Shown here one piece after another: positions 44,282 to 53,330 of a stretch of DNA of 64,000 bases (position 1 is its first letter; the number at the start of each line of letters is the position of its first letter). The notes under the pieces were generated by a model. The model was not told where the DNA came from. It did no database searches and was given only the letters and a program-made list of their open reading frames with translations. The stretch lies in assembly GCA_963776665.1 (NCBI GenBank), contig CAVZNQ010000023.1, positions 227,569 to 291,568 of the forward strand, in the 5' to 3' direction. This DNA comes from Roseiarcus sp963776665. Its GTDB lineage: Bacteria; Pseudomonadota; Alphaproteobacteria; Rhizobiales; Beijerinckiaceae. A program made the translations under genes and the position numbers.

Positions 44282-44791
44282 ATGCGATGCCCCTATTGCG
44301 GCGGGCTCGACACGCAGGTGAAAGACTCCAGGCCGACGGAGGACGCTTCGTCGATCCGCCGGCGGCGAATCTGTCCCGATTGCGGCGGCCGGTTCACCAC
44401 TTTCGAGCGCGTGCAATTGCGCGAGCTCATGGTGGTGAAGAAGAACGGCCGCCGAGCGCCGTTCGACCGCGACAAGCTCCTGCGCTCGGTCCAGGTGGCG
44501 CTCCGCAAGCGCTCCGTTGAGCCCGAGCGGGTTGAGCGGATGATCAACGGGGTCGTGCGCCAGCTCGAGAGCCAGAACGACGGCGACATTCCGACCGAAC
44601 GCATCGGCGAACTGGTGATGGAAGGGCTGAAAGCGCTCGACGACGTCGCCTATGTGCGCTTCGCCTCGGTCTACCGCAATTTTCGCGAGGCGCGCGACTT
44701 CAACGCCATCGTCGGCGAGCTCGAGGCCGAGCCTGACCCGGCCGCGGCGCAGGAGGCGCCGCGCCAACGCCGGGACGCGCCCGCTTCATGA
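44282..44791 (+). CDS. nrdR: Transcriptional repressor NrdR
   Basis: 169-residue regulator of ribonucleotide reductase genes. The N-terminal zinc ribbon has Cys3, Cys6, Cys31 and Cys34 (MRCPYC and CPDCGG), followed by the ATP-cone (VVKKNGRRAPFDRDKLLRSV). C-terminal ~20 residues are variable. The stop overlaps the ribD start by 4 bp; nrdR-ribD is a conserved pair in alphaproteobacteria. Confidence 0.97.
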   Translation: MRCPYCGGLDTQVKDSRPTEDASSIRRRRICPDCGGRFTTFERVQLRELMVVKKNGRRAPFDRDKLLRSVQVALRKRSVEPERVERMINGVVRQLESQNDGDIPTERIGELVMEGLKALDDVAYVRFASVYRNFREARDFNAIVGELEAEPDPAAAQEAPRQRRDAPAS

Positions 44792-45912
44792 GCGAAAGCG
44801 CAGCCGCGGGACCCGACGAGGACCTGCGCTGGATGACGGCGGCGCTCAATCTCGGATCGCAGTCGCTCGGGCTCGCTGCGCCCAATCCGTCCGTGGGCGC
44901 GATCCTGGTCAGGAACGGGGCGGCGGTCGGGCGCGGGGTGACCGCGCGGGGCGGAAGACCGCATGCCGAGCGGATCGCGATCGAACGCGCGGGCGAGGCC
45001 GCGCGGGGCGCGACGCTCTACGTGACCCTCGAGCCGTGCTCGCATCATGGCGTCTCGCCGCCCTGCGTCGACGCGATCATCGACGCCCGCGCCGCTCGCG
45101 TCGTGTCGGCGATGGAGGACCCCAATCCGTTGGTCGGCGGCCAAGGCCACGCGCGACTCCGCGCGGCGGGGATCGCGGTCACCGTCGGCCCAGGAGCGGC
45201 TCAGGCGCGACGCGACCATCGCGGCCATATTCTCAAGGTCACGGCAGGACGGCCGTGCGTGACGCTGAAGCTCGCGGAGACGGCGGACGGCTTCGCCTCC
45301 GGAGGCGCGCACGACGCACGCCTGCGGATTACCGGACAGATTGCAGACCTTCGCGTCCAGGTCATGCGCTCGACCCATGAGGCGATCATGATCGGCGTCG
45401 GGACGGCGCTCGCCGACGATCCGGCCCTGACCGTGCGCCTGCCGGGCGTCGACCTCAAACCGCTGCGCGTCGTGGTCGACACGCACGTGCGCCTGCCGGC
45501 GCGCTCCCGGCTGGCGGCGACCGCGCGGGACGTTCCGACCCTCCTGATCGCCGGCCCGGACGCGCGGGGCGAGCGGGTTCAGCGCCTTGCCGACCTCGGC
45601 GTCGCGATAGAACGCACCGGCCTCGACTCTTCCGGCCGGGTCGACCTCGACCAGGCCCTGCGCGCGCTCGCCGCGCGCGGGATCACCCGGGTATTCAGTG
45701 AAGGCGGCCCGCTGGTCGCCGCCCGGCTGATCGAGCTCGGGCTGGCCGACGAGGTCGCATTGATCACGGCCGAAAAGCCTCTCGGCCGAACGGGCGTCCT
45801 CGCGCTTAGCGAAGAAGCGCGAGCAGCGCTCTCGGATCCGTCGCGCTATCGGCCGCATCGAACGCTCGACTGCGGACCTGACGCGATCCGGATCTGGGAG
45901 CGGGTGGACTGA
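44788..45912 (+). CDS. ribD: Riboflavin biosynthesis deaminase-reductase RibD
   Basis: 374 residues catalysing steps two and three of riboflavin synthesis. The N-terminal deaminase has zinc ligands His59 in PHAE and Cys84/Cys93 in EPCSHHGVSPPC, with catalytic Glu61. The C-terminal reductase begins near residue 155 (RPCVTLKLAETADG) and shows GVGTALADDPALTVR and VFSEGGPLVAARL. Normally ribE follows directly; here a low-GC orphan gene on the opposite strand lies between. Confidence 0.96.
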   Translation: MSESAAAGPDEDLRWMTAALNLGSQSLGLAAPNPSVGAILVRNGAAVGRGVTARGGRPHAERIAIERAGEAARGATLYVTLEPCSHHGVSPPCVDAIIDARAARVVSAMEDPNPLVGGQGHARLRAAGIAVTVGPGAAQARRDHRGHILKVTAGRPCVTLKLAETADGFASGGAHDARLRITGQIADLRVQVMRSTHEAIMIGVGTALADDPALTVRLPGVDLKPLRVVVDTHVRLPARSRLAATARDVPTLLIAGPDARGERVQRLADLGVAIERTGLDSSGRVDLDQALRALAARGITRVFSEGGPLVAARLIELGLADEVALITAEKPLGRTGVLALSEEARAALSDPSRYRPHRTLDCGPDAIRIWERVD

Positions 45913-45933
45913 TCGGCGGAGGAGGCTTTTCGA

Positions 45934-46521
45934 CTATCTCCAGGCCGGCTCGCGGGCCAGGGAGGCTTGCACCGACAAGAGTTCGCACTGGGCGCGGCGG
46001 AAGTAAAGCCGACCATCCCTGTCAAGCACAGGTAACAGTTCAGTGTCCGGACCGGCATTTACGATTATCTGCTGCACGATCGCAATTTTCATCGACATTA
46101 TAACGGTATCAATTCTCTTCGTCACGTATAGTTCGACCAGATGCCGCAGCATTTTGGTCTGAACGTGGATCTCAAGTCGTGGCGAGCGAACGTCCACTTC
46201 ATTCCAGATCATTCTGGCTGACCGGTGCCGTTCCGGAGGCGCGAAATTCTCATCGCTTTCTGCAAACGCCGCGACATCGACCGCGAAACGGTCGAAAGTC
46301 TTTGCACGGTCGCCGACGGATAAAGCATTCGCAACTGTCCCGACGCCATGCAGAACAGAATGTTGCGAGGATGACTGGGGCAGACCAACGCCGGAATCGG
46401 CGGGAATCATTCGCTGCTGACGAAGTATGTCATTGAAGGTGACATCAATGTCGAGCCAATAAAGCTTTGAGCGCGGATCGAGCCCTTCGTGAAACGCAGT
46501 ATGACGAGCGCCAGTTGCCAT
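45934..46521 (-). CDS. Orphan protein of unknown function inserted between ribD and ribE
   Basis: 195 residues, unrecognised. The sequence is mixed-character and soluble, with no signal peptide or membrane helix: YWLDIDVTFNDILRQQ near the start, VQTKMLRHLVELYVTKRIDTVIMSMKIAIVQQIIVNAG in the middle, and RDGRLYFRRAQCELLSVQAS near the end. Base composition is visibly lower in GC than ribD and ribE on either side, and the gene points against them, which suggests transfer. Confidence that it is a real gene is moderate: the frame is open and residue use is natural. Confidence 0.5.
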   Translation of the reverse strand: MATGARHTAFHEGLDPRSKLYWLDIDVTFNDILRQQRMIPADSGVGLPQSSSQHSVLHGVGTVANALSVGDRAKTFDRFAVDVAAFAESDENFAPPERHRSARMIWNEVDVRSPRLEIHVQTKMLRHLVELYVTKRIDTVIMSMKIAIVQQIIVNAGPDTELLPVLDRDGRLYFRRAQCELLSVQASLAREPAWR

Positions 46522-46649
46522 GATTCGGATGTAGCTTTTAGGGTGCCTGACACAAAGTTATCACAAGTTTGGCTTTACAGGAATGACTTTCGACGCGCCG
46601 ACGGGCAAGGTGGGAAAGCGGACCAAAGGCGAGCCGACGAGGGCTTTGG

Positions 46650-47276
46650 ATGTTCACCGGAATCATCAGCGACGTCGGTGAAGTTATTGAAATGAAACCA
46701 CTAGGCGAGCGCAATCGACTTACGATTGCGAGCGCTTATCCGGCTCAATCGATCGACGTCGGGGCTTCGATAGCCAACGCTGGGGTGTGCCTCACCGTGA
46801 TCGGCGTCGACCGGCATGTGCGAGGTTCCGCCATCGCCTACGATGTCGGCGCCGAGACGCTTGCGGTCACGACGCTCGGAAAATGGCGGACCGGCGAGCG
46901 CGTCAACCTCGAACGGGCGCTGAAGGTCGGCGACGAACTCGGGGGCCACATGGTCAGCGCGCACGTGGACGGCATCGCCGAGATCGTGTCGCGGCGGGAT
47001 TTTGACGGCATGGCGCATTTCCGCTTCCGCCCGCCAAAGGATCTGGCGAAGTTCATCGCCGTCAAAGGTTCTGTCGCCCTCGACGGAACCTCGCTCACCG
47101 TGAACGCGGTCGAAGGCGATACGTTCGAGGTCCTGTTGATCCCGCACACGCTGATGGTGACGACCTGGGGCAAGCGCAAGGCGGGCGAGCGCGTCAACAT
47201 CGAGGTCGACCAGATGGCCCGCTACGCTGCGAGGCTGTTGGAGGCGGGGCGGGGGTTGAGTGCGCCAGTTCTTTGA
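46650..47276 (+). CDS. ribE: Riboflavin synthase, alpha chain
   Basis: 208-residue two-domain synthase that dismutates two lumazines to riboflavin. The N-terminal barrel begins MFTGIISDVGEV; the repeated barrel motifs GVCLTVIG and GTSLTVNAV and the paired GGHMVSAHVDG and TWGKRKAGERVNIEVD show the internal duplication. Upstream is the orphan gene; its promoter must lie in the ~130 bp before 46650 unless read-through from ribD occurs. Confidence 0.96.
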   Translation: MFTGIISDVGEVIEMKPLGERNRLTIASAYPAQSIDVGASIANAGVCLTVIGVDRHVRGSAIAYDVGAETLAVTTLGKWRTGERVNLERALKVGDELGGHMVSAHVDGIAEIVSRRDFDGMAHFRFRPPKDLAKFIAVKGSVALDGTSLTVNAVEGDTFEVLLIPHTLMVTTWGKRKAGERVNIEVDQMARYAARLLEAGRGLSAPVL

Positions 47277-47292
47277 TCCCGTTCCGCCTTGC

Positions 47293-47544
47293 TCATTTCG
47301 GCCCTCGCCGCTGCGCGCCTTGCCCAGTCGGCCCCCGCACGTAGGCCCGTTCGCCGGTTCGCGGGCAGTACCAGACTTCAAGCAGCTCGCCGGATTGGGG
47401 ATCGCGGAAGCGTTCGCCGGTCAAGGTCCAGTCATGTCCAGGAGGCGCGTCGAGGGGATGGCGCTTGTAGCCGCCGCTGCGGAAGAAGAACCAGATCAGA
47501 ATGAGCGCGAGGAAGAAGCCGGCCGGGAAAAGAAATGGAATCAT
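47293..47544 (-). CDS. Small membrane-anchored protein of unknown function
   Basis: 83 residues: an N-terminal membrane helix (3-20, PFLFPAGFFLALILIWFFF) and a small soluble part with repeated charge and one Cys (LLEVWYCPRTGERAYVRG). Its ATG overlaps the stop of the YbjQ gene by 4 bp, so the two are translated together. No family identified beyond this conserved-looking pairing. Confidence 0.6.
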   Translation of the reverse strand: MIPFLFPAGFFLALILIWFFFRSGGYKRHPLDAPPGHDWTLTGERFRDPQSGELLEVWYCPRTGERAYVRGPTGQGAQRRGPK

Positions 47545-47864
47545 GGCATGGGTTCGATCACCGCCGCCGTGCCGTAGGCGACGATCTCGCTCATCGTATT
47601 GCCGATCTCGGCGCTGTCGTAGCGCATCATCAGGACGGCGTTGGCGCCCATCGCGGTCGCGTTCTGGACCAGCCTATCGAGGGCATGGCGGCGGGCCTCC
47701 TCGAGCAATTGCGTATATTCATGAATTTCGCCGCCGACGATCGTGCGTAACCCCGCCATGATATTGCCGCCGAGGCCCCGGCTGCGAACGACCACGCCGA
47801 AGCATTGTCCGAGCGTCTGGACGGTGCGATGTCCGGCGATGTTCTCGGTGGTGGCGACGATCAT
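47541..47864 (-). CDS. ybjQ: YbjQ/UPF0145 family protein
   Basis: 107 residues matching the UPF0145 (YbjQ-like heavy-metal-binding-domain) family: ATTENIAGHRTVQTLG at the start, VVVRSRGLGGNIMAGLRTIVGGE in the middle, and MGANAVLMMRYDSAEIG near the end. YbjQ-type proteins form pentamers; physiological role unclear. Operon with the small membrane protein downstream. Confidence 0.9.
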   Translation of the reverse strand: MIVATTENIAGHRTVQTLGQCFGVVVRSRGLGGNIMAGLRTIVGGEIHEYTQLLEEARRHALDRLVQNATAMGANAVLMMRYDSAEIGNTMSEIVAYGTAAVIEPMP

Positions 47865-47970
47865 GGGCGGTTTTCCTACGGAAGGGGCGGCGAGAGTCGC
47901 CGTTCGGCAAAAATCTACGCGGTTCGCCTTTCGACTTGTTGAACGAGATTGGCGGCCTTCGAGAATCTCG

Positions 47971-48294
47971 TCAGCGGATTCCCGATCTTACGCGGCCGAA
48001 ATGGCGGGCGAGCGAAAGCGCCGCGACGAGAACGCCTAACGCCACGAGCGACCATTCTGCGAACACGTCGCTTCCTTTGGGCGCAAAGGCGAACAGGAGG
48101 GCGAAGCCGGCGGCGAGGTTAAGGAACCCCCACACGACATTGACCACCGGCGAGGATTCGCCAACGCCCGGAGGCGAAGCAAACGGGGTCTGGAACCGAT
48201 GGCCGCTGATCCCCTGGACGAAATGCGGGACGCCGTTGGCGAGCAGCAATCCGCTGATGAATTGCAGGAGATAAATATACCAAGGCAGACTCAT
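47971..48294 (-). CDS. Conserved membrane protein of unknown function
   Basis: 107 residues with about three membrane helices: YIYLLQFISGLLLANGVPHFVQG, VVNVVWGFLNLAAGFALLFAF and WSLVALGVLVAALSLA. The LANGVPHFVQGISGHRFQTPFA segment is typical of a small uncharacterised bacterial membrane family. ATG at 48294. Between ybjQ and the L,D-transpeptidase; not obviously in an operon. Confidence 0.65.
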   Translation of the reverse strand: MSLPWYIYLLQFISGLLLANGVPHFVQGISGHRFQTPFASPPGVGESSPVVNVVWGFLNLAAGFALLFAFAPKGSDVFAEWSLVALGVLVAALSLARHFGRVRSGIR

Positions 48295-48705
48295 CGCGGG
48301 TTGCTTTCACCTAGAGGGCTGAACGTCCGAGGGCGCCGTCTCAGTCTCTACGGTACGAGGCTCAGAAGGTCGATGTCGCGGCAGAGGACGACCCGCTTCC
48401 CGATGAAATCGTGCGGCGGGCGCGTGCGGCTTCTTGGTCAGGGCAGCCTTGCGGCGTCGAACACGCGGAGTTCTCCGCGCGCGCCCGCAAGACCCCTCGT
48501 CCCGGAATCGCGCCCTCAATCGTCCCGGGATCGAAAACGGAGCGCAATCAGGCGTTTTTTTGACGTAAGGCCGCAAGAGCCCCCGAGCTCGCCCGCTCGC
48601 CATGAAGCCCGGGCGGACGAGGTCCGCGCCCTCATCGGCGGCGCCGGTCCAGATTTCGCCGCTTTTATTTTCGACAGATGCGGAAGGGGCGAGAGGTTAA
48701 CCATC
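48295..48705. other. Intergenic region before the L,D-transpeptidase gene
   Basis: 411 bases between divergent genes, with no supportable gene. A T-run (GCGTTTTTTTGACG near 48550) and a purine-rich ribosome site (GAGAGG, 48691-48696) just before ATG 48706 are the only notable sites. The transpeptidase frame stays open through much of the region, but no start there has better context. Confidence 0.5.
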
Positions 48706-49344
48706 ATGCGTAACGCGCGACGTCTTGCGATCCTGCTCGCGAGTCTGGCGATTTCGGCCGAGAGCGGAACAGCGCAGATTTTTCTCTTCCAGCTGCCGGG
48801 AGCGCCGCCGCCGCAGACCGCGACCTACCTGCCGCCCGACGCCGACCCGAACTATTCGACTCCGGGCGGCTACGACCAGGAGGTCGATATGGCGCTGACC
48901 ACGCGCAAGCTGGTCAGCGATCCGACCGGGGAGCCGGCCGGCACGGTCACCATCAATACGCATGAGCGGAAGCTATATCTCTCGCTCGGCGGCGGGCAGG
49001 CGCTGCAATACGGGATCGGCGTCGGCCGCGAGGGTTTCGCCTGGAAGGGATCGGCGCAGATCGGCCGCAAGGCCTTCTGGCCCGGCTGGACCCCGCCACC
49101 GGAAATGATCGATCGTCAGCCTGCCCTGCCGCGGCATATGGAGGGCGGCATGGAGAACCCGCTCGGCGCGCGGGCGCTCTATCTCTTTCAGGACAAGAAG
49201 GACACGCTCTTTCGCATCCACGGAACCAATGAGCCGAAGTCGATCGGAAAGGCGGTGTCGTCGGGGTGCATTCGGATGATGGACGCCGATGTGATCGACC
49301 TCTACGGGCGCGTCGCCAAGGGAACGCCTGTCGTCGTGCTGTGA
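48706..49344 (+). CDS. L,D-transpeptidase (ErfK/YbiS/YcfS/YnhG family)
   Basis: 212-residue secreted YkuD-fold enzyme forming 3-3 cross-links or anchoring proteins in peptidoglycan. Signal peptide 1-23 (LAILLASLAISAESGTA). Catalytic motif: His172-Gly-Thr in FRIHGTNEP and Ser-Ser-Gly-Cys188 in GKAVSSGCIRM. ATG 48706 has a good GAGAGG site. A related but damaged copy lies at 57478-58096. Confidence 0.93.
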   Translation: MRNARRLAILLASLAISAESGTAQIFLFQLPGAPPPQTATYLPPDADPNYSTPGGYDQEVDMALTTRKLVSDPTGEPAGTVTINTHERKLYLSLGGGQALQYGIGVGREGFAWKGSAQIGRKAFWPGWTPPPEMIDRQPALPRHMEGGMENPLGARALYLFQDKKDTLFRIHGTNEPKSIGKAVSSGCIRMMDADVIDLYGRVAKGTPVVVL

Positions 49345-49356
49345 GGTTCGACCCCG

Positions 49357-50442
49357 TCAATCCTCCGCCAGAGTGAATATCGCGCATGGTTTGGCTATGC
49401 CGCGGAGCGGGTGCTCACCCAGCGGGATCAGCGCCGCGCGGGTCTCGGCGGCGAAGGCCCCCGAGATGAGGACCGCCTTCCCCAGCGGCCGGCATAACCC
49501 CTCCAAACGGCTGACCAGATTGACGGCGGGACCGATGGCGGTGAAATCCAGCCGATCGGCGGCGCCGACGTTGCCCCACAGGATCTCGCCGAGATGGAGC
49601 GCGGCGCCGAAAGGCAGAGGCGCGAGGCCCTCGCGACGACGCGCTGCGTCGAGATGCGCCATTCCAGCGCGCGCGGCGGCGACGGCGTTGAGAGCGGAAC
49701 TGCAGGCGCCGCGCGGCGTCGCGCCCGCGACCGGGAAGATCGCGAGCACCCCGTCGCCCATGAATTTTAGCACCTCGCCGCCGAAGGCGTGCACTGCGCC
49801 GGCGACCCGGTCGAACCAGGCGTCGAGGGCGGATATGACCGCTTCCGGCGGACTGGTCTCGGAAAGCGCCGTGAAGCCGCGCAGGTCGGCGAACAGTAGG
49901 GCCGCTTGAATGGTCTCGCCGACCCCGCGGCGCAAGGGACCTGCGAGCATCCGCGCGGCGCTGCGCCGGCCGAGATAGGCCTCGAGCGTCGCTGTCAGCG
50001 TCGCCCGCGCGGTCAGCGCGGCGAGCGGGGCGGCGGCGAAGCGGGCGGCCTCGCGCAAATGGCCACCCTCGTCGGGGGAAAACGGACGGCGGCCGATCCA
50101 GCCGAGCCTCGGACCGTCCCGCTTTGGCGCGACGGCGTCCTCATGCGCGGGTCCAACGCCAAGTCCCTGGAGCCAAGCCCCTCCGCCGTCGCCCGCCGGC
50201 GCCGAATCCCCCAGTTCCCCGGGCAGGAACCCCAGCGCCTCGATCACCTCGGCGCCGTCCGCTCGCCAGAGCCAGGTGCGCCGGGCGATGAGCGGATGCG
50301 GCGCGGTCAGGGTCAAGGTGCCTGCCGCAAGGGGAACCCCATCTGCGATCAGCCGGCTGCCGAGATCGGCCAGAAATCGCTCGGGCGTTGGCGTCTCGGC
50401 CGCCGCGTCGACCAGCCAGGCCAGGGAGGAAGGGAGCTGCAT
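49357..50442 (-). CDS. Class III adenylate/guanylate cyclase
   Basis: 361 residues. An N-terminal sensor-like region (1-170) of unknown fold is followed by a class III catalytic domain: metal-binding Asp in ALLFADLRGFTALSE, second metal Asp in GEVLKFMGDGVLAIFP, and transition-state Asn in AIGPAVNLVSRLEGL. This is the minimal cyclase arrangement; product (cAMP or cGMP) is not decided. Cytoplasmic, since no membrane helix is seen. Convergent with the transpeptidase. Confidence 0.88.
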   Translation of the reverse strand: MQLPSSLAWLVDAAAETPTPERFLADLGSRLIADGVPLAAGTLTLTAPHPLIARRTWLWRADGAEVIEALGFLPGELGDSAPAGDGGGAWLQGLGVGPAHEDAVAPKRDGPRLGWIGRRPFSPDEGGHLREAARFAAAPLAALTARATLTATLEAYLGRRSAARMLAGPLRRGVGETIQAALLFADLRGFTALSETSPPEAVISALDAWFDRVAGAVHAFGGEVLKFMGDGVLAIFPVAGATPRGACSSALNAVAAARAGMAHLDAARRREGLAPLPFGAALHLGEILWGNVGAADRLDFTAIGPAVNLVSRLEGLCRPLGKAVLISGAFAAETRAALIPLGEHPLRGIAKPCAIFTLAED

Positions 50443-50645
50443 GGATCAATCATCAACCCGGCGTCGTTTCCTTGTCATCAGCGTTCCGGCGGGCTGTCTG
50501 TCAGCTCACGTTCGAAACGTCTATTTGAGAGCGCCGTGAGGCGGCAAGAACATTCAACCGAACGGTTGATCTTTGAGGATGCGCCCCCACATCAGACCTA
50601 CTTGAACCAGCCCGCCTTAGCTCACCCTAATTTAAGGAGAACCCG

Positions 50646-51107
50646 ATGGATGAATCGCTTGTCGTCCGGCGTGAGACCCAGATCGCGGCTCCGCCCGCCG
50701 CCGTCTTCGCCTTCCTCACCGATCCCCAAAAAATCATGAGCTGGATGGGCGCGGAGGCAACAACCGAGGTCCATCCAGGCGGATTGTATCTCGTCAAGGA
50801 TGTTGGCGGGCGGCCCGGCCGTACCGCTCGCGGGCACTTCCGCGAGGTCGTGCCGGTGCACCGTCTCGCCTACAGTTTCGGCTGGGACGGGGACGACGCC
50901 GTGCCGCCGGGCTCGGGTTTGGTCGAAATCGACCTCCTCGACCGCGACGGCGGCACTTTGGTGCGCATGACCCACAGCGGCCTTCCCAACGCCGAACAAT
51001 GCGCAAACCACGCCAAGGGTTGGGCGCATTACCTCGGCCGGCTGGGGGTGGCCGCCGCCGGCGGAAGTCCCGGCGTCGACGATTTCGCTCGCCGCGCCGC
51101 CGTCTGA
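50646..51107 (+). CDS. SRPBCC (AHSA1-type) domain protein
   Basis: 153 residues with the START/Bet v1-like fold signature of the activator-of-Hsp90 family: TQIAAPPAAVFAFLTDPQKIMSWMG, GGLYLVKDVGG, GHFREVVPVHRLAYSFGWDG and the C-terminal GWAHYLGRLGVAA. These proteins bind small hydrophobic ligands. Its 3' end overlaps the convergent UbiH gene by ~80 bp. The upstream region (50530-50640) may carry its promoter. Confidence 0.85.
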   Translation: MDESLVVRRETQIAAPPAAVFAFLTDPQKIMSWMGAEATTEVHPGGLYLVKDVGGRPGRTARGHFREVVPVHRLAYSFGWDGDDAVPPGSGLVEIDLLDRDGGTLVRMTHSGLPNAEQCANHAKGWAHYLGRLGVAAAGGSPGVDDFARRAAV

Positions 51108-52300
51108 GGGCCGAGACCTTCGCGCATTACGAAGCGGCGCAGCGGCCCGATTACGGAAAGGGTCGCGAGCGCCGCGGCGCGGGCGAAGTCGGCCGGCGCG
51201 AAATGGGTGAGCAGGGCCCGGTTGAGGCCATCGACGACGCCGGTTCTCAGCGCAATGTCCGGACGTCTCGAGCGCTCGTAGGCCCCTAGAGCCTCCGGCC
51301 CGCCGATGTCGCGGCCTTCGTTGCGCGCTTCGACGGCGCACGCGACGATGGCCTCGACGTCGCGCAAGCCTAGATTGAGCCCCTGGGCGCCGATCGGCGG
51401 GAAGACGTGAGCCGAGTCGCCGACGAGCGCCAATCGGCTGGCGACGATCCTGGGCACTGTCTGGCGCGTCATCGGGAAAATTCCCCGCTCGCCCTCGATC
51501 CGCATGGCGCCGAGAAGCGACTGCGCCTGGCGTTCGATCTCGCCCGCCAGCGCCTCATTGTCGAGCGCCTCGCGCCGGCGCGCGTCCCTGTCGGCCATCA
51601 CCCAGACGAGGCTCGACCGATGAGACGCGCCCGCTTTGGCTGGCAGAGGCACCAGGGTGAAGGGCCCGCCGCGGGTATGGAACTCAGTCGAGAAGTCGCC
51701 GTGCGGCAGGCGGTGAGCGAGAAGCGCTGTCAAGGCGCTCTGCCCGTAGGCGTGGGCGCGCGCCTCCAGCCCGCCGGCCCGACGCGCCATCGAATCCCGG
51801 CCGTCGGCCCCGACGACGAGCCGGGCCGAGATCGTGCGCCCGTCTGCCAGCCGAGCCCGGACGGCGTCGGCCGCGAAGTCGTAGGCGGCGGCGCTGGCGA
51901 CCCGCTCGACGCGGGGAGCGCGAGCGACCTCGGCGGCGAGCGCTTGGGCCATCCTGTCATTTTCGATATTCCAGCCAAACGCGTCGAGCCCGATTTCCCG
52001 GGCGTGGAACTCGATCGGGCGGGACGGAAACAGCGTACCCGTGTCGTCGACAAGGCGCAGCGACCTGAGCGGCGCGGCTTCGGCCCGCAATTGCGTCCCC
52101 AGACCGAGGGAGTCGAGAAAAGCGGCCGAGTGGTCGAGGAGGGCGACGGTGCGTCCGCGTCCTGTTCGCTCCCCGGCGCCGCTCAAGACGACATCGAAGC
52201 CGGCCCGCGCAAAGCCCAGGGCGGCGGCGAGTTCGGCGAGCCCGGCCCCGGCGACCAGAACGTCCGAAGCGCGCCCGACCGAGGCTTGGCTGTTGGTCAT
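51029..52300 (-). CDS. UbiH/VisC-type FAD-dependent hydroxylase
   Basis: 423 residues, likely a ubiquinone-ring hydroxylase. FAD-binding Rossmann start SDVLVAGAGLAELAAALGFA (GxGxxG altered to GAGLAE), middle motif VGADGRDSMARR (the DG motif), and GDSAHVFPPIGAQGLNLGLRDVEAI (the GD motif) are all present. The tail (~400-423) is Pro/Ala-rich. Its target ring position cannot be told. Overlaps the convergent SRPBCC gene at its end. Confidence 0.88.
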   Translation of the reverse strand: MTNSQASVGRASDVLVAGAGLAELAAALGFARAGFDVVLSGAGERTGRGRTVALLDHSAAFLDSLGLGTQLRAEAAPLRSLRLVDDTGTLFPSRPIEFHAREIGLDAFGWNIENDRMAQALAAEVARAPRVERVASAAAYDFAADAVRARLADGRTISARLVVGADGRDSMARRAGGLEARAHAYGQSALTALLAHRLPHGDFSTEFHTRGGPFTLVPLPAKAGASHRSSLVWVMADRDARRREALDNEALAGEIERQAQSLLGAMRIEGERGIFPMTRQTVPRIVASRLALVGDSAHVFPPIGAQGLNLGLRDVEAIVACAVEARNEGRDIGGPEALGAYERSRRPDIALRTGVVDGLNRALLTHFAPADFARAAALATLSVIGPLRRFVMREGLGPQTAARRAKSSTPGLPPAAATPSRPR

Positions 52301-52433
52301 TATTGATCTCCCGTTGGGCTCCTTACGCGCTTACGATCGGGGAGACGGCGCGGCGCAACTTTGATAATGGCGAAAGCTGCGAGGTCAAGCCGACGCCGGC
52401 GTGGGTTTGCGGGCGAGGCGGATGGGGCAGGGC

Positions 52434-53150
52434 ATGTCGATCGAAAAGCGGCGCGGCGACGTCGCGCGGGCGGCGGGGTTCTCCGTCCATGTCTTCACCG
52501 CCTCGGGCGCGCCTGTCGCGGTGCTTGCGCTCTATGCGGCGATCGAGCGCAATTTCGCCGCCTGCTTCGCCTGGCTCGGCCTCGCCTTCTTCATCGACGG
52601 GATCGACGGCACGCTCGCTCGCGCGGCCAAGGTCCAGATCACGGCCGCTTCGATCGACGGAGAGATTCTCGATCTCGTGATCGACTTTCTCACCTACGTG
52701 CTGGTGCCGGTGGTCGCGCTTTGGCGCTCAGACCTGATGCCGACCCAAGCCTCGTTCTGGATCGGGCTCATTGTGACGATCGCCTCGGCGCTCTATTTCG
52801 CCGACACGCGGATGAAGACCGACGATCTCTGGTTCCGCGGCTTTCCGGCGACCTGGAATGTCGTGGTGCTCTATCTCTTCGTCCTGCGCCCGCCGTGGAT
52901 TCTCAGCGCGGTCGTCCTTCTCGGAGCGGCCGCGATGATGTTCGCGCCCGTCGTGTTCGTGCATCCGCTCAGGGTAGTCAAGCTCCGAGGTCTTACCATC
53001 GCCATGAGCATCGCCTGGGGCGTGCTTGCGGCGACGGCGGTGGTGATGAACCTCGCGCCGCCCCCATGGGTCGGCTGGGGCCTGATCGCGACGGCGGCGT
53101 ATTTTCTGGGCTTGCCGCTGCTCCGCCATTCGCCCTGGGCGCGGGATTGA
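52434..53150 (+). CDS. pcs: Phosphatidylcholine synthase
   Basis: 238-residue inner-membrane enzyme joining choline to CDP-diacylglycerol. The specific CDP-alcohol phosphotransferase motif is exact: Asp58-Gly59, Ala62-Arg63, then 12 residues to Gly76, Asp80 and Asp84 (DGIDGTLAR ... GEILDLVIDF), which is the Pcs-type spacing. About eight membrane helices. ATG 52434 (MSIEKRRGDVARAAGF) is chosen over an upstream in-frame start. Pcs is typical of Hyphomicrobiales and relatives that interact with eukaryotes or live in soils. Confidence 0.94.
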   Translation: MSIEKRRGDVARAAGFSVHVFTASGAPVAVLALYAAIERNFAACFAWLGLAFFIDGIDGTLARAAKVQITAASIDGEILDLVIDFLTYVLVPVVALWRSDLMPTQASFWIGLIVTIASALYFADTRMKTDDLWFRGFPATWNVVVLYLFVLRPPWILSAVVLLGAAAMMFAPVVFVHPLRVVKLRGLTIAMSIAWGVLAATAVVMNLAPPPWVGWGLIATAAYFLGLPLLRHSPWARD

Positions 53151-53242
53151 GCCGGGTCCGGCGAAAATGTCCGAAGCGCCTTGCGAGGCGGATCAAATCC
53201 TTGGTATAGCCGCGCCTCGCGATGCTGCCTGGCTTCATCGCC

Positions 53243-53316
53243 GGCCTCGTGGCGGAGTGGCTACGCAGAGGACTGCAAATCCTTGCACCCCGGTTCGATT
53301 CCGGGCGAGGCCTCCA
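53243..53316 (+). tRNA. tRNA-Cys (anticodon GCA)
   Basis: 74 bases forming a full cloverleaf: acceptor GGCCTCG pairing CGAGGCC, D-arm, anticodon loop CTGCAAA with GCA, T-arm with GGTTCGATTCC, discriminator T and encoded CCA. The DNA to its right changes character, so it may have served as an integration site. Confidence 0.95.
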
Positions 53317-53330
53317 ACAAAATCAATGAC

